Both the position numbers and the translations under genes were made by a program. Shown piece by piece: positions 7,280-17,742 of a stretch of DNA of 64,000 bases. Source of the stretch: an uncultured Schlesneria sp. (GTDB lineage: Bacteria; Planctomycetota; Planctomycetia; Planctomycetales; Planctomycetaceae); contig CAILLA010000209.1 of assembly GCA_903834925.1 (NCBI GenBank), positions 1 through 64,000 of the forward strand. The letters are read 5' to 3'. Under the pieces are notes generated by a model. That model was not told the DNA's origin and made no database searches. It saw only the letters and a program-made list of their open reading frames with translations. Position 1 is the stretch's first letter. Each line of letters opens with the position of its first letter.

Positions 7280-9781
7280 ATGAATAGGATTGGCTCACGT
7301 CATTGCATCGCGCCATTGCGTGTTGTTTCATTGATGGTGCTCATGTTGGCGAGCGGCTTTGCCTCGACTGCTCACGCTGGCGCAATGCTGTTACACATCG
7401 GCTCGACGACGCCTCGGGTTGGCCAACGTGGCACGACAGTTGAAGTCACGGTCCGGGGGATCTGCCTGAAGGACCCTCAGGAAGTGATTTTCTATCGGCG
7501 TGGCATTAAAGCCGTTCGGATCGAAACGCTGCCAAAACTTCCCCAGCCGATCGGCTTAGTCCACGGTGGTCGGCTGGAAGAACAGGTTCGATGCCAATTC
7601 GAGATCTCCGCCGACTGTCCGCCGGGTGAGCATCCTTTTCGAATCCGTACCGCAACCGAGATTTCGTCGCTGGGAACATTCCATGTTTCGCCGTTTCCGG
7701 TGAATGATGAAAATGAGCAGGGATACAACTCGAATGACACTCCTCAAACGGCTCTGCCGGTGACTCCAAACGTTTCGGTGCGTGGGCGGATGGGGCCGAG
7801 TGGTCGAGGGGATGTCGATGTTTACCGAGTTCCGGTTGTGGCCGGGCAACGGTTATCGGTGGAAGTTGATTCCGTTCGTATCTCCGACGTGCATTATGGT
7901 GGATCAGAATATGATCTGGCCCTGCGGATTCTCGACGATACAGGTCATGTGATCGCTGCGAATGATGACAATTCTTTGCATCTCCAGGACCCGATGGCGG
8001 CGGTCAAGATTCTGCGCGATGGTTTCGCGTTCGTCGAAGTGCGACGATCGACCTTCGTACAAAACGACAAAGACTATTGTGTCCACATTGGCACAAATCG
8101 TCGGCCGCTGGTGGCATTTCCACCGGGTGGCCAGGTTGGAACGAGCCAGTTGTTCCAGATGATTGGCGACCCACTGGGAGAATTTTCAGAGACACTGGCA
8201 ATCCCGAGTGATGTTGGAAATTTCGAGTATTTCGGTGACGCACCTTCGTCTGTTTTGCTCCGATCCAGTCCCTATGGGAACGTCATTGAGGACTCGGCCG
8301 CATCGAAGACACTCGTTGAACGACTGCCGATCGCACTCAATGGTCGTATCGACCAGCGCGATGACATGGATGCCTTTCAAGTCTCAGTGAAGAAAGGGGA
8401 TCGCCTGCGCGTACGTGTATTTGCCGCTTCGCTCGGTTCGCCGATTGATGCCATGCTCCAGATTCGACCGCTGCTTGCGTCAGGAGAACCGGGCGAACCG
8501 GAGCTTGAAGTTGATGACTCACCGTTGCCCGAACACGACATTTTTGGAACGTCGTTTCGTGGCGGTGGCGGGCTAAAAGAGATTCTCGATCCATCTGTGA
8601 TCTGGGAACCCAAGTCTGAAGGAGACTATCTGATTCAAATCGGAGATCGAAGTGGCTCCGGTGGTCCCACGGCTGTCTATCGGATTGAAATTGAGCCTGC
8701 CCGCGATGCGGTCCATACCTTACTTTCCAGCACGGCATTCGACTGGGAAGAATGTATCAGGACGAGCGGCCTGGCGATCCCACAAGGGAATCGCTGGACC
8801 GTCAACGTCAGTCTGCCGCAAGACTCGGGGAGTCGTTATCGCGGGGAACTGGAACTGGTTGCTCATGGATTGCCGGACGGAGTCACACTCGCCTCACCGC
8901 GAGTTCCGGCGGGCCGAACAATCTGGCCAGTCCAGTTTATTGCCGATCCGTCGATGAAGCCGTGCGGTGCCGTAATCACGCTTGAAGCGAGATCCGTCGA
9001 TGCGGGTCGACCGATTGAAAGCCGATCACAGCAGAACATCCCGTTTATCAATCATTCGGGAGGCGATGCCTGGCGAACAGTCCGACTCGATCGGTACGTC
9101 CTGGCGGTGACCGAACCGGCTCCGTTTTCTGTCGAGATCAAGTCACCTGCCGTTGCACTGGTGCGAGGTGGAGAGCTGGCAATTCCCGTACATATCACGA
9201 GGCAAAATGGGTTCGAAGCACCGGTGGAATTTCAATGTGACTGGGTTTCGCCTGGAGTTTCCGTGCAGCCGACGACGACCATCCGTGCGAGGGAAAGCGA
9301 AGGATTATTGCGAATCACAGGGGAAGCCAACGCGCCACTTGGACACTGCCCGCTGGTCGTCACAGCCAGTACGACTCGCGATGATCTTGATCCCTATCTC
9401 GGAACGGGGCGCATTCGGGTCTCGTCCAAGATTGTTGACCTGACGATTGCCGAACCCTATGTCGAACTCGCAAGTCCGCCGGAAAGTGTCCGGCGAGGTG
9501 AGCAAAAACGATATGTCTGGTCAGTCCAGCAGAAAAGTCCTTTTGAAGGGACCGCCAGCGTGACGCTCCTTGGTTTGCCAAGAGGTGTCAGCGTCGTCGA
9601 ACCATTGCCAGTTCTCACCCACACGTCAAAGGAAATCGCGTTCAACATTAAGGCGACTGACGAAGCCCTGTTGGGAAGTGTCCGTGGAATGTCATGCGAG
9701 GTGATTGTTCAGGCGGGTGGACAAGAGATTCGCCAAAGGACTGGCAGCGGCACCTTACGGATTGATCCCGGCTTAAAGTGA
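7280..9781 (+). CDS. Exported protein with PPC (pre-peptidase C-terminal-like) domains
   Basis: About 833 residues. The ATG at 7280 gives a clear signal peptide (basic MNRIGSRH, hydrophobic VVSLMVLMLASGFAS, cleavage after AHA). The earlier in-frame start at 7166 lies inside the miniature element and was rejected. Residues about 150-290 form a PPC-type beta-sandwich (DVDVYRVPVVAGQRLSVEVD, then YDLALRILDDTG), and a second PPC-like unit follows (IDQRDDMDAFQVSVKKGDRL). The C-terminal half consists of Ig-like/bacterial-surface beta domains with no catalytic motif. It precedes the DUF1549/1553 gene by 11 bases and is co-oriented with the DUF1501 gene, an arrangement typical of planctomycetes. A structural or substrate-binding role in the periplasm is inferred. 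Confidence 0.8.
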   Translation: MNRIGSRHCIAPLRVVSLMVLMLASGFASTAHAGAMLLHIGSTTPRVGQRGTTVEVTVRGICLKDPQEVIFYRRGIKAVRIETLPKLPQPIGLVHGGRLEEQVRCQFEISADCPPGEHPFRIRTATEISSLGTFHVSPFPVNDENEQGYNSNDTPQTALPVTPNVSVRGRMGPSGRGDVDVYRVPVVAGQRLSVEVDSVRISDVHYGGSEYDLALRILDDTGHVIAANDDNSLHLQDPMAAVKILRDGFAFVEVRRSTFVQNDKDYCVHIGTNRRPLVAFPPGGQVGTSQLFQMIGDPLGEFSETLAIPSDVGNFEYFGDAPSSVLLRSSPYGNVIEDSAASKTLVERLPIALNGRIDQRDDMDAFQVSVKKGDRLRVRVFAASLGSPIDAMLQIRPLLASGEPGEPELEVDDSPLPEHDIFGTSFRGGGGLKEILDPSVIWEPKSEGDYLIQIGDRSGSGGPTAVYRIEIEPARDAVHTLLSSTAFDWEECIRTSGLAIPQGNRWTVNVSLPQDSGSRYRGELELVAHGLPDGVTLASPRVPAGRTIWPVQFIADPSMKPCGAVITLEARSVDAGRPIESRSQQNIPFINHSGGDAWRTVRLDRYVLAVTEPAPFSVEIKSPAVALVRGGELAIPVHITRQNGFEAPVEFQCDWVSPGVSVQPTTTIRARESEGLLRITGEANAPLGHCPLVVTASTTRDDLDPYLGTGRIRVSSKIVDLTIAEPYVELASPPESVRRGEQKRYVWSVQQKSPFEGTASVTLLGLPRGVSVVEPLPVLTHTSKEIAFNIKATDEALLGSVRGMSCEVIVQAGGQEIRQRTGSGTLRIDPGLK

Positions 9782-9873
9782 GGGATTGAAAAGTGATGGC
9801 GAGCGAGATTTCAGAACCGGTCATCATTGGCTATGTCGACTCGAAGACAAGAAAAACTGGGTCAAAACGTATC

Positions 9874-12246
9874 ATGCCAATCAAAAGTGTCTTGCTAGTG
9901 CTTTGTCAAACTGCTGAATTAGGATCCTGTGCCACTGCTTCGGAGTCTTCGGAGACGCAGTGTCTTCTCTTTTTTCGAGGCAATCGAAGAGCACTGCATG
10001 ACCGAAGACGGTCATACAGTGGCACCCTAATTCCGAAGCTTGACAACGCACTAGTCGCTTTCGCGCTTTTCGCCACGTTGTTTTTTCCTTTCACCGTGCG
10101 TGGGTCGGAACCAAGTTTTCGTCGGGACGTGATGCCGATTTTCTTTCGCGCGGGATGCAATTCAGGGACCTGTCACGGGTCGGCACGAGGCAAAGACGGG
10201 TTCATGCTTTCGCTGTTTGGTTATGACCCGAAAGGAGACTATGAACGTGTCGTCAACGAGATGATCGGACGTCGGGTCAACATCGCCGTACCTGAACAAA
10301 GCTTGTTGCTACTGAAAGCCACTGGTGCCGTGCCGCATACCGGTGGAAAACTCTTCAGCCCTGACAGCGATTATTACAAAACTGTTTTGGAATGGATTGA
10401 AGCAGGTGCCCCTGATGACATCGGCCAGGTCCCCAGTACTGTGGAAGTGGTGCTTTCCAAGAAAGGGCTGATGTTTGAGAAGCCGGAATCAAGCGAGACA
10501 TTGACGGTCACTGCAAAAGCCAGTGATAGTTCGACGCGAGACGTCACCAGACTTGCTCGTTTTTTCTCAAACAATGACAGCGTTGCCAGGATCGATTCTG
10601 ACGGTCGAGTGACGGCTGTTGGACCGGGCGACACCAATGTCTTCGCTCGATTCAGTCGGTTTACTGTCGGAGTGGAAGTCATTGTGCTACCGCCGGCAGC
10701 GGGTTTTCAATGGCCTGATCCCGTTGCGGTGAATTTCATTGATGAGCTGGTCTTCGATCGACTGAAGAAGTTGCGCGTTGCGCCGTCAGACCTGTGTGAT
10801 GACGAGACGTTTCTCAGGCGTGTTACACTCGATCTTGTTGCCCAACCGCCGACATTGGCGGAGTATCGTGAATTCATAGCGGACACTCGATCAGACAAGC
10901 GAGCAATCAAGATTGATCAACTTCTCGACAACGACGCGTTTGCCGATGTCTGGACGGCCTTGTGGGCGGAACAGCTTCGCGTGATCGGCGGGAACTATGC
11001 TCCGGTTGCAACTGATGTCAAAGCGGCCGACGCCTTCTTTCAGTGGATTCGTACGCAGATGCGAACTCACCGGCCGCTGAATGAATTCATTGCCGAGATG
11101 GTGGATGCGTCTGGCAGCAATTTGTCGAACGGACCCGTGAACCTTTATACGATGCTGGTTCATAAACCGCAGTTCGAGCCGAAAGCCTTTGCCGCCGACT
11201 TTTCGCAGGCCTTTCTTGGGGTGCAGATTCAATGTGCCGAATGTCATAACCATCCTTTCGACCGCTGGACTCAAGACGATTATTATGGGTTCGTCAGCTT
11301 TTTCACGGGGATGAAGCGAAAGCCGGGAATCGAGCCGCGTGAACGACGAATCTACTGTGACACGTCCGCTCCTCCAGCCAAACATCTGGTCGACGGTCGT
11401 CCCATGCCGGCTAAGACGCTGGGAAGTGTCGAGCCCATTCCGGCCGGTGGCGATCCTCGCAAAGCACTGGCACAGTGGCTTACCGCACCTGAAAACGAAA
11501 TGTTCAGTCGCAATCTCGCGAACCGTATCTGGGCTCAGTTACTGGGTCGGGGGATTATTGAACCGGTCGACGATGTGCGAGCAAGCAATCCCCCAGTGAA
11601 TGGCCCGCTATTGGACGCATTGTCAAAGCGGCTGGTGGAAGTGAAGTTCGATCTGCGAAGCGTTGTTCGAGATATTTGTAATTCACGCGTTTACCAATTG
11701 AGTGCCAGGCCGAATGCGTCGAATGTTCGGGACACGCGGCAGTTCTCACACGCCCATTTGCGTCGCTTAAGAGCGGACGTTCTGCTGGATTCGATTGTGG
11801 CCGTGACGGGTGTTTCTCGTCGGTTTAGCGGATTTCCGGAGGGGACCCGAGCCATCGAGTATTATCCGCGTGAATCGGGCGACACCGAGGGACCACATTT
11901 TGGTGATCCGTTTTTCTCGACGTTTGGGCGTTCAAGCCGGGCTACCGTCTGCGCGTGTGAGACCAAGCGAGAGCCAACCCTTTCGCAAACCCTGCACATG
12001 GTGGTGGGAGACTCCGTTCGAGATCGGCTGAGTGCGAATGGCGAGATCAAGCGACTCGTTGAATCGAAATCGGGTCCTGATGATGTCGTCGAAGAACTGT
12101 TCGTGCGAGCACTCGGGCGGCAGCCAACGAGCGATGAAGCGGTAGCCATGCGAACCCTGATCGGGGATGCTGTGAAGGACGTTGCCGTGTACGAAGATAT
12201 TCTCTGGAGCCTGCTCAATTCGACTGAGTTTGCGTTTAACCACTGA
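9874..12246 (+). CDS. DUF1549/DUF1553 protein with in-frame element insertion in its signal peptide
   Basis: A planctomycete cytochrome-like protein. Order of domains: N-terminal haem-like region ([10 protein letters not shown], a CxxxxCH rather than CxxCH motif); a bacterial Ig-like Big2 domain (ISSNNDS-like [12 protein letters not shown] and [13 protein letters not shown]); DUF1549 ([19 protein letters not shown]); a second CxxCH motif ([12 protein letters not shown]); and DUF1553 to the C-terminus ([34 protein letters not shown]). The signal peptide is interrupted by 52 in-frame codons of a miniature element at 9896-10053. Without them MPIKSVLL would run straight into [17 protein letters not shown]. 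This supports the ATG at 9874. A GTG/ATG pair at 9793/9796, directly after the previous stop, is an alternative start. The hydrophobic part downstream of the insertion is intact, so export may persist. Confidence 0.85.
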   Translation: MPIKSVLLVLCQTAELGSCATASESSETQCLLFFRGNRRALHDRRRSYSGTLIPKLDNALVAFALFATLFFPFTVRGSEPSFRRDVMPIFFRAGCNSGTCHGSARGKDGFMLSLFGYDPKGDYERVVNEMIGRRVNIAVPEQSLLLLKATGAVPHTGGKLFSPDSDYYKTVLEWIEAGAPDDIGQVPSTVEVVLSKKGLMFEKPESSETLTVTAKASDSSTRDVTRLARFFSNNDSVARIDSDGRVTAVGPGDTNVFARFSRFTVGVEVIVLPPAAGFQWPDPVAVNFIDELVFDRLKKLRVAPSDLCDDETFLRRVTLDLVAQPPTLAEYREFIADTRSDKRAIKIDQLLDNDAFADVWTALWAEQLRVIGGNYAPVATDVKAADAFFQWIRTQMRTHRPLNEFIAEMVDASGSNLSNGPVNLYTMLVHKPQFEPKAFAADFSQAFLGVQIQCAECHNHPFDRWTQDDYYGFVSFFTGMKRKPGIEPRERRIYCDTSAPPAKHLVDGRPMPAKTLGSVEPIPAGGDPRKALAQWLTAPENEMFSRNLANRIWAQLLGRGIIEPVDDVRASNPPVNGPLLDALSKRLVEVKFDLRSVVRDICNSRVYQLSARPNASNVRDTRQFSHAHLRRLRADVLLDSIVAVTGVSRRFSGFPEGTRAIEYYPRESGDTEGPHFGDPFFSTFGRSSRATVCACETKREPTLSQTLHMVVGDSVRDRLSANGEIKRLVESKSGPDDVVEELFVRALGRQPTSDEAVAMRTLIGDAVKDVAVYEDILWSLLNSTEFAFNH
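9896..10053 (-). mobile_element. Miniature inverted-repeat element, copy B (complete, with TA duplication)
   Basis: Bounded by TA at 9896-9897 and at 10052-10053. The outer arms, GTGCTTTGTCAAACTGCTG on the left and the complement of CAGCTT-type sequence ending GACAACGCAC on the right, form imperfect inverted repeats of about 26-31 bases. The hairpin core is 9929-10025. One TA plus the element is 156 bases, i.e. 52 codons, and the frame of the host gene is kept open. The structure (short, non-coding, TA target) fits a MITE mobilised by an IS630/Tc1-mariner-type transposase, but no such transposase is in the window. Confidence 0.85.
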
Positions 12247-12257
12247 CTTTATTCATC

Positions 12258-13859
12258 ATGAAATCCGCGATGTTTCTATTTGCGCAATTGACGACTCCCT
12301 CAGTTTTGAAGCGGATGCGAGTTACGAGCCGCTACTGGTTGGTGTGGCCGTTGCAGGCGTTTTACGCTCGCGAAGTCAGACGTTTTTCAGAACAAAGGGG
12401 GACCGAGAAGCGTTCGCTGTGCGGACGGAATGCTTTTTATCAGAGCATGGTCATTGCCACACTCGTCAACTCGGTTTGTCTCATCGTTCATGGCGAAGAA
12501 GCCAAGCCGATCACTTACGACGATCACATCGCGATGATTTTCAAAAAACACTGTCTTCAATGCCACGGCGATTCGAAGCAGGAAGCCGGCTTGAATTTCG
12601 CCAATTATTTGGCAATTCGAAAAGGGGGAAGCGGAGGAGAAGTCGTTGTTGCAGGACGTTCAAGTTCCAGTCGACTGTTTCAGGCCATCACGGCAGAAGA
12701 TCCTGATGCGCGAATGCCCCCCAAAAACGATCCTTTGGCGAAAGACCAGATTGCGTTGATCAAGTCCTGGATCGACACAGGCCTTCGGCAGTCTTCTGGT
12801 AGCAGTCCTGTTGCCATGCGTACGCTGGGCTTTACACCGACCGCTGTCGTGAAAAGCGACGGACCGCCGCCGATGCCCGAGAATTTACCTTTGATCGAAT
12901 CAGCCAGGTTGATTCGGCCTTTTCCCGTGCTCGCGCTTGCCGCCAGTCCGCGTACATCGCTTGTGGTTGTCGCGTCATACGAACGAATCGACTTTGTCGA
13001 TCCGCAGTCTCGAAGCGTGATTGGATCGGTTCCATTCCCCGAAGGCGAACCTCATGTTTTGCGTTTTAACAGATCGGGGTCTGTACTGTTGGCGGCAGGC
13101 GGGCGACCTGTTCATAACGGCGTGGCCGTTCTGTATGACGTTAGAAGCGGAAAGCGTCTGGCTGAGATTGGGAACGAGACCGATATTGTTCTTGCTGCTG
13201 ATCTGTCTGCCGACGAAAAACAGATTGCCATGGGTGGCTCGTCCCGGGTCGTTAAAGTGTATTCGACGGAAAACGGTGTTCTGGTTCGCTCACTGGTGAA
13301 ACATACGGAATGGATCACTGCCATCGCGTACAGTCCGGATGGCAAACTTCTGGCGACGGGAGATCGTGTTGGCAATATTCATCTTTGGGATGCCGTCAGT
13401 GGAGGCGTCGTGCTGCCACTTGCCGAACACAAGGCATCCGTGACATCACTCACATGGCGCTCCGACAGTCAGGTGTTGGTGAGTAGTGGGGAAGACGGGT
13501 TGATTGCGTGGTGGGATATTGCCAAAGGTTGGCCTGCATTTTTAAAAGCCGATGCCCATCCCCCGCAACGCCCCGCAGGCTTTTTTGGCAAGATTGCAAA
13601 TGGGGTGCTTGATGCCTCGTTCGGTCCCGGGGGCGAACTTATTACGTGCGGTCGTGATCGGTCAATACGGGTTTGGGCCAGCGACGGAAATCTGCTGAAG
13701 ACCTTCGGTCCCGAATCGAACGACGTTTCAAACTCATCAATGAACGGGATACGAATTCTTCCGTTAACAGCCGTGCTGACCTTCGACGGCAGCCTGGCTG
13801 TTTCGGGTGATTCCGCAGGACAACTCAAAACGTGGTTGATGAATGTTGATCAAAAGTAA
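12258..13859 (+). CDS. Planctomycete cytochrome c domain plus WD40 repeat protein
   Basis: About 533 residues. A PSCyt1-type cytochrome domain lies at about 85-180 (haem motif [15 protein letters not shown], later [12 protein letters not shown] with the axial Met). WD40 repeats follow from about 225 to the end (for example [30 protein letters not shown], read here as its parts [11 protein letters not shown] and GNIHLWD; also [14 protein letters not shown] and [15 protein letters not shown]). It starts 11 bases after the DUF1549/1553 gene, so it is probably in the same operon. The first 63 residues are unusual, with many basic residues and a hydrophobic segment only at about 64-78 ([16 protein letters not shown]). 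An ATG at 12447 would start just there, but then the leader lacks a positive N-terminus. The start is uncertain. Confidence 0.8.
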   Translation: MKSAMFLFAQLTTPSVLKRMRVTSRYWLVWPLQAFYAREVRRFSEQRGTEKRSLCGRNAFYQSMVIATLVNSVCLIVHGEEAKPITYDDHIAMIFKKHCLQCHGDSKQEAGLNFANYLAIRKGGSGGEVVVAGRSSSSRLFQAITAEDPDARMPPKNDPLAKDQIALIKSWIDTGLRQSSGSSPVAMRTLGFTPTAVVKSDGPPPMPENLPLIESARLIRPFPVLALAASPRTSLVVVASYERIDFVDPQSRSVIGSVPFPEGEPHVLRFNRSGSVLLAAGGRPVHNGVAVLYDVRSGKRLAEIGNETDIVLAADLSADEKQIAMGGSSRVVKVYSTENGVLVRSLVKHTEWITAIAYSPDGKLLATGDRVGNIHLWDAVSGGVVLPLAEHKASVTSLTWRSDSQVLVSSGEDGLIAWWDIAKGWPAFLKADAHPPQRPAGFFGKIANGVLDASFGPGGELITCGRDRSIRVWASDGNLLKTFGPESNDVSNSSMNGIRILPLTAVLTFDGSLAVSGDSAGQLKTWLMNVDQK

Positions 13860-13884
13860 CGACAGTCCAGCCTGATCCTCTGCA

Positions 13885-14514
13885 TCACAACGGCGATTCG
13901 GGCAGATCTGCCAGCCAGGCATTGCGAATGGGTATCAAGTGCTGCAGGACTTCCACAAGCACTTCTGGCGGAGACTGCATCGCGTCAACGCACTTGATCA
14001 ATTCCTTGGGATAGCAATTGATCACGGGTTCGGATTCCGCTCGGTAAACATTGAACCGCGTTCGAATGATATCTTCGTTGGCGTCATCGGCCCGGTTGTC
14101 GCGGATGGCTCGGCGCTTGATACGGTCGATCATCCGAGATTCATCAAGGCAGATCAAATGGATAATCGCCAGGACGTTGATCGTGTTCTTCAGCATTTCG
14201 ACCTGGTTTGGGTTTCGCGGGATTCCGTCGAGAACCAGGAACTCGTCCGGCGGTTTATAGCGCGAGACTGCAATATGGCCATGCAGCGCCTTGGTCCAGA
14301 TCCGTACGGTCAGTTCGTCAGGAACCAGTTGGCCACGGGAACTGAACTGGTAAATTTCACGGCCATCGGACGAATTGATGTTGAGCGACCGAAAAACGTC
14401 ACCGCAGGAGAGGTGATAAAACCCGGGAATCTGCCCAAGAATTGTTCCCTGCGTACCCTTCCCGACACCAGGGGCGCCAAACAGCAGCACCGTCGGAAAC
14501 CGTCCGTCAAACAT
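13885..14514 (-). CDS. adk: Adenylate kinase family protein
   Basis: A 209-residue nucleoside monophosphate kinase. The P-loop GAPGVGKGTQ is at residues 13-22. The NMP-binding region follows (HLSCGDVFRSL, then SSRGQLVPDEL). LVLDGIPRNPNQ corresponds to the usual LDGFPR motif with F replaced by I. The LID is short (RRAIRDNRADDANEDIIRTR), with the conserved RADD segment. It phosphorylates AMP to ADP using ATP in the cytoplasm. The sequence is divergent from textbook Adk in the GIPR motif and lacks a zinc LID, so it may be a second, specialised copy. It is convergent to the WD40 gene with 25 bases between. Confidence 0.8.
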   Translation of the reverse strand: MFDGRFPTVLLFGAPGVGKGTQGTILGQIPGFYHLSCGDVFRSLNINSSDGREIYQFSSRGQLVPDELTVRIWTKALHGHIAVSRYKPPDEFLVLDGIPRNPNQVEMLKNTINVLAIIHLICLDESRMIDRIKRRAIRDNRADDANEDIIRTRFNVYRAESEPVINCYPKELIKCVDAMQSPPEVLVEVLQHLIPIRNAWLADLPESPL

Positions 14515-14807
14515 GTCACATCCTTACGTGTGGAAGATCGAATTCTGACAGTATCTTAATCTGGCAGCATGTCGTGACTCAATGGATGCGGACCAAGTAA
14601 CCGAACAACGAAACGGCAATCACAATTTCCGGTAGGTGAGAATTCGTTCAAAAACATCTGACCCAAATTGTCTGAATTCTCTCGAAGTTATTGACCAATT
14701 GAGAGATTGCCTGATAATGGCGGGGATCCGCCAATTTCTTGAAGACTTTCAAGCGTTGGAAATGGCATTCAGTGTGAGGCAGTCAACTCACGCTAAGGAA
14801 CTCGATT

Positions 14808-15716
14808 GTGGCACGATGCTGGCTGATCTTCTTTGGTGCCGTTTGGCTGTTGCGTCCGCTGATCGCAGATGCTCAACATTGTGGGCATTTTGGTTTTCAG
14901 AGAAGTCTGCAACCGCTTTTAATCAATCCGTCGCTGGGGTATAGCGGCTACGTCGGGCCAGGTTACGTACGGTATCAACCTATTAATCCCAATCCAATTG
15001 TTCCATTGCAGACTACTCGGATTGTTTCCGTTGTCCCCGACACACCAGCGCCAATTCCGTTCGACCCATCGAAAGTTTCAGTTGCTCCTTCAAGTACAGC
15101 AGCCCGGTTGAAAAGCCTTGAGCATCAAACGCGCGGCGATCAACGGATGAGGGAACAAAGGTGGGCAGATGCCTGGGCGGCCTACCGCAGTTCGGTCGAT
15201 GCAGCACCGGATCGAGCCGAAGCCCATCTGAGATTAGGGCTCTGTCTGGTGACTATGCTGCGTTACGAACCGGCCATTCGCGAGTTTAAGCGTGCTCTGT
15301 TTATTGACCCAACGCTTCCAAAGTTAGGCAAGATTTCTGCGACATTGTTTGGGCCTGACAGCCAGATTATTCGATCGTCAATTCTCAGCAAGCTGAGCGA
15401 TTGGGTTCGCGAGGATTATCGAGATTCGGATCGACTGTTTGTGCTTGGTGTCGTTCTCCATTTTGAAGGAGATCCCCGGGGGAGCGAAGTTTTTGAAGCG
15501 GCCCTGCGGATGAAAAGAAAAGGTGATGCCAGCCATATTTCGTCTTTCTTAGGGTCGGCTGCAGAAGTCGTAAAAGGCCCGATTTCCGTGCCAATTCCGG
15601 CGATACCGAAACTGAATGACAAGCCAATCCCAATGCCATTTGGCCAGCCTTTGGTCAACTTGCCACATCGGAATGGACCGATTCCGGGTGCGCCAGTGCC
15701 GATGCCGGACCTTTAA
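14808..15716 (+). CDS. Secreted TPR-repeat protein
   Basis: A 302-residue protein starting at a GTG at 14808. The signal peptide is MARCWLIFFGAVWLLRPLIADA, read as MARCWLIF then FGAVWLLRPL with cleavage after ADA. After a Pro-rich linker, residues about 105-170 form two tetratricopeptide repeats (QRWADAWAAYRSSVDAAPDR and RYEPAIREFKRALFIDP). A further helical repeat region follows, and the C-terminus is Pro-rich (IPAIPKLNDKPIPMPFG). No catalytic motif is seen. A protein-protein interaction role in the periplasm is inferred from the family. Confidence 0.75.
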   Translation: MARCWLIFFGAVWLLRPLIADAQHCGHFGFQRSLQPLLINPSLGYSGYVGPGYVRYQPINPNPIVPLQTTRIVSVVPDTPAPIPFDPSKVSVAPSSTAARLKSLEHQTRGDQRMREQRWADAWAAYRSSVDAAPDRAEAHLRLGLCLVTMLRYEPAIREFKRALFIDPTLPKLGKISATLFGPDSQIIRSSILSKLSDWVREDYRDSDRLFVLGVVLHFEGDPRGSEVFEAALRMKRKGDASHISSFLGSAAEVVKGPISVPIPAIPKLNDKPIPMPFGQPLVNLPHRNGPIPGAPVPMPDL

Positions 15717-15948
15717 GTTTGTAAATTCGTTTAGTGAGAATTCTGTGAAAAAGAGCAGGAAACTGGTTTTCCCTTTCCGATTCGATTACCGTAACGCAGA
15801 ATTGATCGAAAAGAATTGATACGGACTTGGTTCGAAAAATAATTTCGGGCATTCGCCTGTTCTTCGAGGTTCGTATTCGATTAGATCACATTTCAGCGCA
15901 TTGCAATTCGGCCATGCGTGAGTCATTCGACGAGTTAGGGTTGGTACG

Positions 15949-17601
15949 ATGAATGGTGAAGAGACGGTGCCTGTGGTCGAGCAAGTACAGGCAGAGCAGA
16001 CGGTCGGTCATGCTGGGCATAGTGAGGCCGTAGTAAGCGAAACGGTGGTCGTACCCCCGGTGGCAGATGTCGTTTCTGCTGCTGCGGAAACCATTGTGAA
16101 TTCGGTTGCCACAGCCGTTGAGCCAAATGCCGTCACGACAGAAGTGGCCGCTGAAGAACCTCGAAAGCGACCGGTTCTCAATCCCACCGTTGACGAAAAT
16201 CAGATTCGTGCCGTGGGAAGTATCGGGGCCGAGGTCGAAACCGAAGCTGTCGCGCTAGCGGCTGCCGCTGAATCTGCAGCCGTGATTGCATCCAGTGGCC
16301 CCGTCGGCCAGATCGAACTTCCTCCAAAACAACTGTCTCTTGATGACGGGCTTGAGCAAGAAATTGAAGCCGCAATGTCGGGCCAGATGACGGCTCCGAC
16401 GACGCCGCCTGTTGGCGCCTCGACACCGAATCCATCGTCAAACGATGAAGAACTTCCCTCTTCGGAAGAACAATTGGAAGCCGGCACAAAGTTAAAGGCA
16501 AAGGTCCAAAGCGTCACGGCGGACGACGTCTTCTGCGAAGTGGGCTATCGCTCTCCTGGCCTGCTTCCTGCACGTCAATTTCCGCAAGGAAAACAACCAC
16601 GGGTTGGTGAAGAATTCCTGGTCATCGTTGAAAAATACGATCCCGAGAATAGCGTGATTCTTGTCAATCTCCCCAAGGCGACTCGGAAGGCACGAGGAAA
16701 CTGGGAAGAACTGACAGTCGGCCAGGTAACGGAATGTATCGTCAACAAGACGAACAAGGGTGGACTGGAAGTCACTGTTGGTGGCTTGCGAGCGTTCCTG
16801 CCTGCCAGCCAGGTGGATCTCGGTTTCGTCACGTCCATGGATGCACTTGTCGGCCAGAAACTGGTTGTGCAAATCACTGAATTAAACCCCGCCAAACGGA
16901 ACCTCGTTGTCAGTCGGCGATCGGTCATGATCGCGGAACGGAAAGAGCTTGCCGGTGCGTTCTGGGAAAAAGTCGAAGTCGGTCAACAGTTCGCTGGAAC
17001 GGTGAAGACAATCAAGGACTATGGCGCATTCGTCGACTTGGGGGGAGCCGACGGCTTCCTGCACATCGGAGAAATGAGCTGGACGCGAGTCAAACATCCC
17101 TCTGAGGTCCTGCAAGAAGGCCAGCAGTGTGACGTTGTCGTTCTGTCACTTGACCGGGAAAAGCAGAAAATCGGCCTGGGAATGCGGCAATTGTCCCACA
17201 ATCCCTGGGGTAGTGTCGAATCGACCTATGCCGTCGGAAAAGAAGTGAAAGGCAAAGTCACAAGAACCACGGATTTCGGCGCTTTCGTCGAACTGGAACC
17301 GGGAGTTGAAGGTCTGATTCATATCAGCGAAATGGACCATCAGCGGATTCGCAAAGTCACTGATGTTGTCAACGTCGGCCAGGAAGTCCAAGCTCAAGTC
17401 CTTGAAGTTGCACGGGATCGTCAGCGGATCAGCTTGTCATTGAAAGCCCTGAAGCAAAAACCCGAAAAGCCGAAAGATGAAGATCTTGCACCTGGCAAGG
17501 GCGAGGTGTACGAGCGGAAACGCAAAGAACCGCTTCGCGGCGGAAAGACGATGGGTAGTGGCGGAGGGCTGTTCGGCAATCCAGGTGACTTCACTCGCTG
17601 A
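15949..17601 (+). CDS. rpsA: S1 RNA-binding domain protein (ribosomal protein S1 homologue)
   Basis: A 550-residue protein. Residues 1-175 are an acidic, Val/Ala/Glu-rich, probably disordered extension. Four S1 (OB-fold) domains follow at about 179-250, 262-335, 346-418 and 432-505. The third and fourth carry the clearest motifs (KDYGAFVDLGGADGFLHIGE and TDFGAFVELEPGVEGLIHIS). The C-terminal tail is basic and Gly-rich. Four S1 domains is fewer than the six of Escherichia coli S1 but common outside Proteobacteria. It should bind mRNA at the 30S subunit. The N-terminal extension is the odd part; it replaces the usual ribosome-binding first domain. Confidence 0.85.
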   Translation: MNGEETVPVVEQVQAEQTVGHAGHSEAVVSETVVVPPVADVVSAAAETIVNSVATAVEPNAVTTEVAAEEPRKRPVLNPTVDENQIRAVGSIGAEVETEAVALAAAAESAAVIASSGPVGQIELPPKQLSLDDGLEQEIEAAMSGQMTAPTTPPVGASTPNPSSNDEELPSSEEQLEAGTKLKAKVQSVTADDVFCEVGYRSPGLLPARQFPQGKQPRVGEEFLVIVEKYDPENSVILVNLPKATRKARGNWEELTVGQVTECIVNKTNKGGLEVTVGGLRAFLPASQVDLGFVTSMDALVGQKLVVQITELNPAKRNLVVSRRSVMIAERKELAGAFWEKVEVGQQFAGTVKTIKDYGAFVDLGGADGFLHIGEMSWTRVKHPSEVLQEGQQCDVVVLSLDREKQKIGLGMRQLSHNPWGSVESTYAVGKEVKGKVTRTTDFGAFVELEPGVEGLIHISEMDHQRIRKVTDVVNVGQEVQAQVLEVARDRQRISLSLKALKQKPEKPKDEDLAPGKGEVYERKRKEPLRGGKTMGSGGGLFGNPGDFTR

Positions 17602-17742
17602 TCGCCGCAGGCTTTGGCGGTGCGTCGCAGCGTGCGGTTTTTCGTGGCCAGAGGGGGACTGTTAGTACGCAGTGTCTTTTGAGACTGCGCCGATGCAACG
17701 TTTCCGCCTGAGGGTCGTCGTTCACTTCGTGGAACCTCATTG

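Noticed and set aside
17602..17742. A possible sixth copy of the miniature element near GCAGTGTCTTTTGAGACTGCG
   Set aside because: Only a short stretch is similar; the GTGCCACTG ends and second hairpin are missing.
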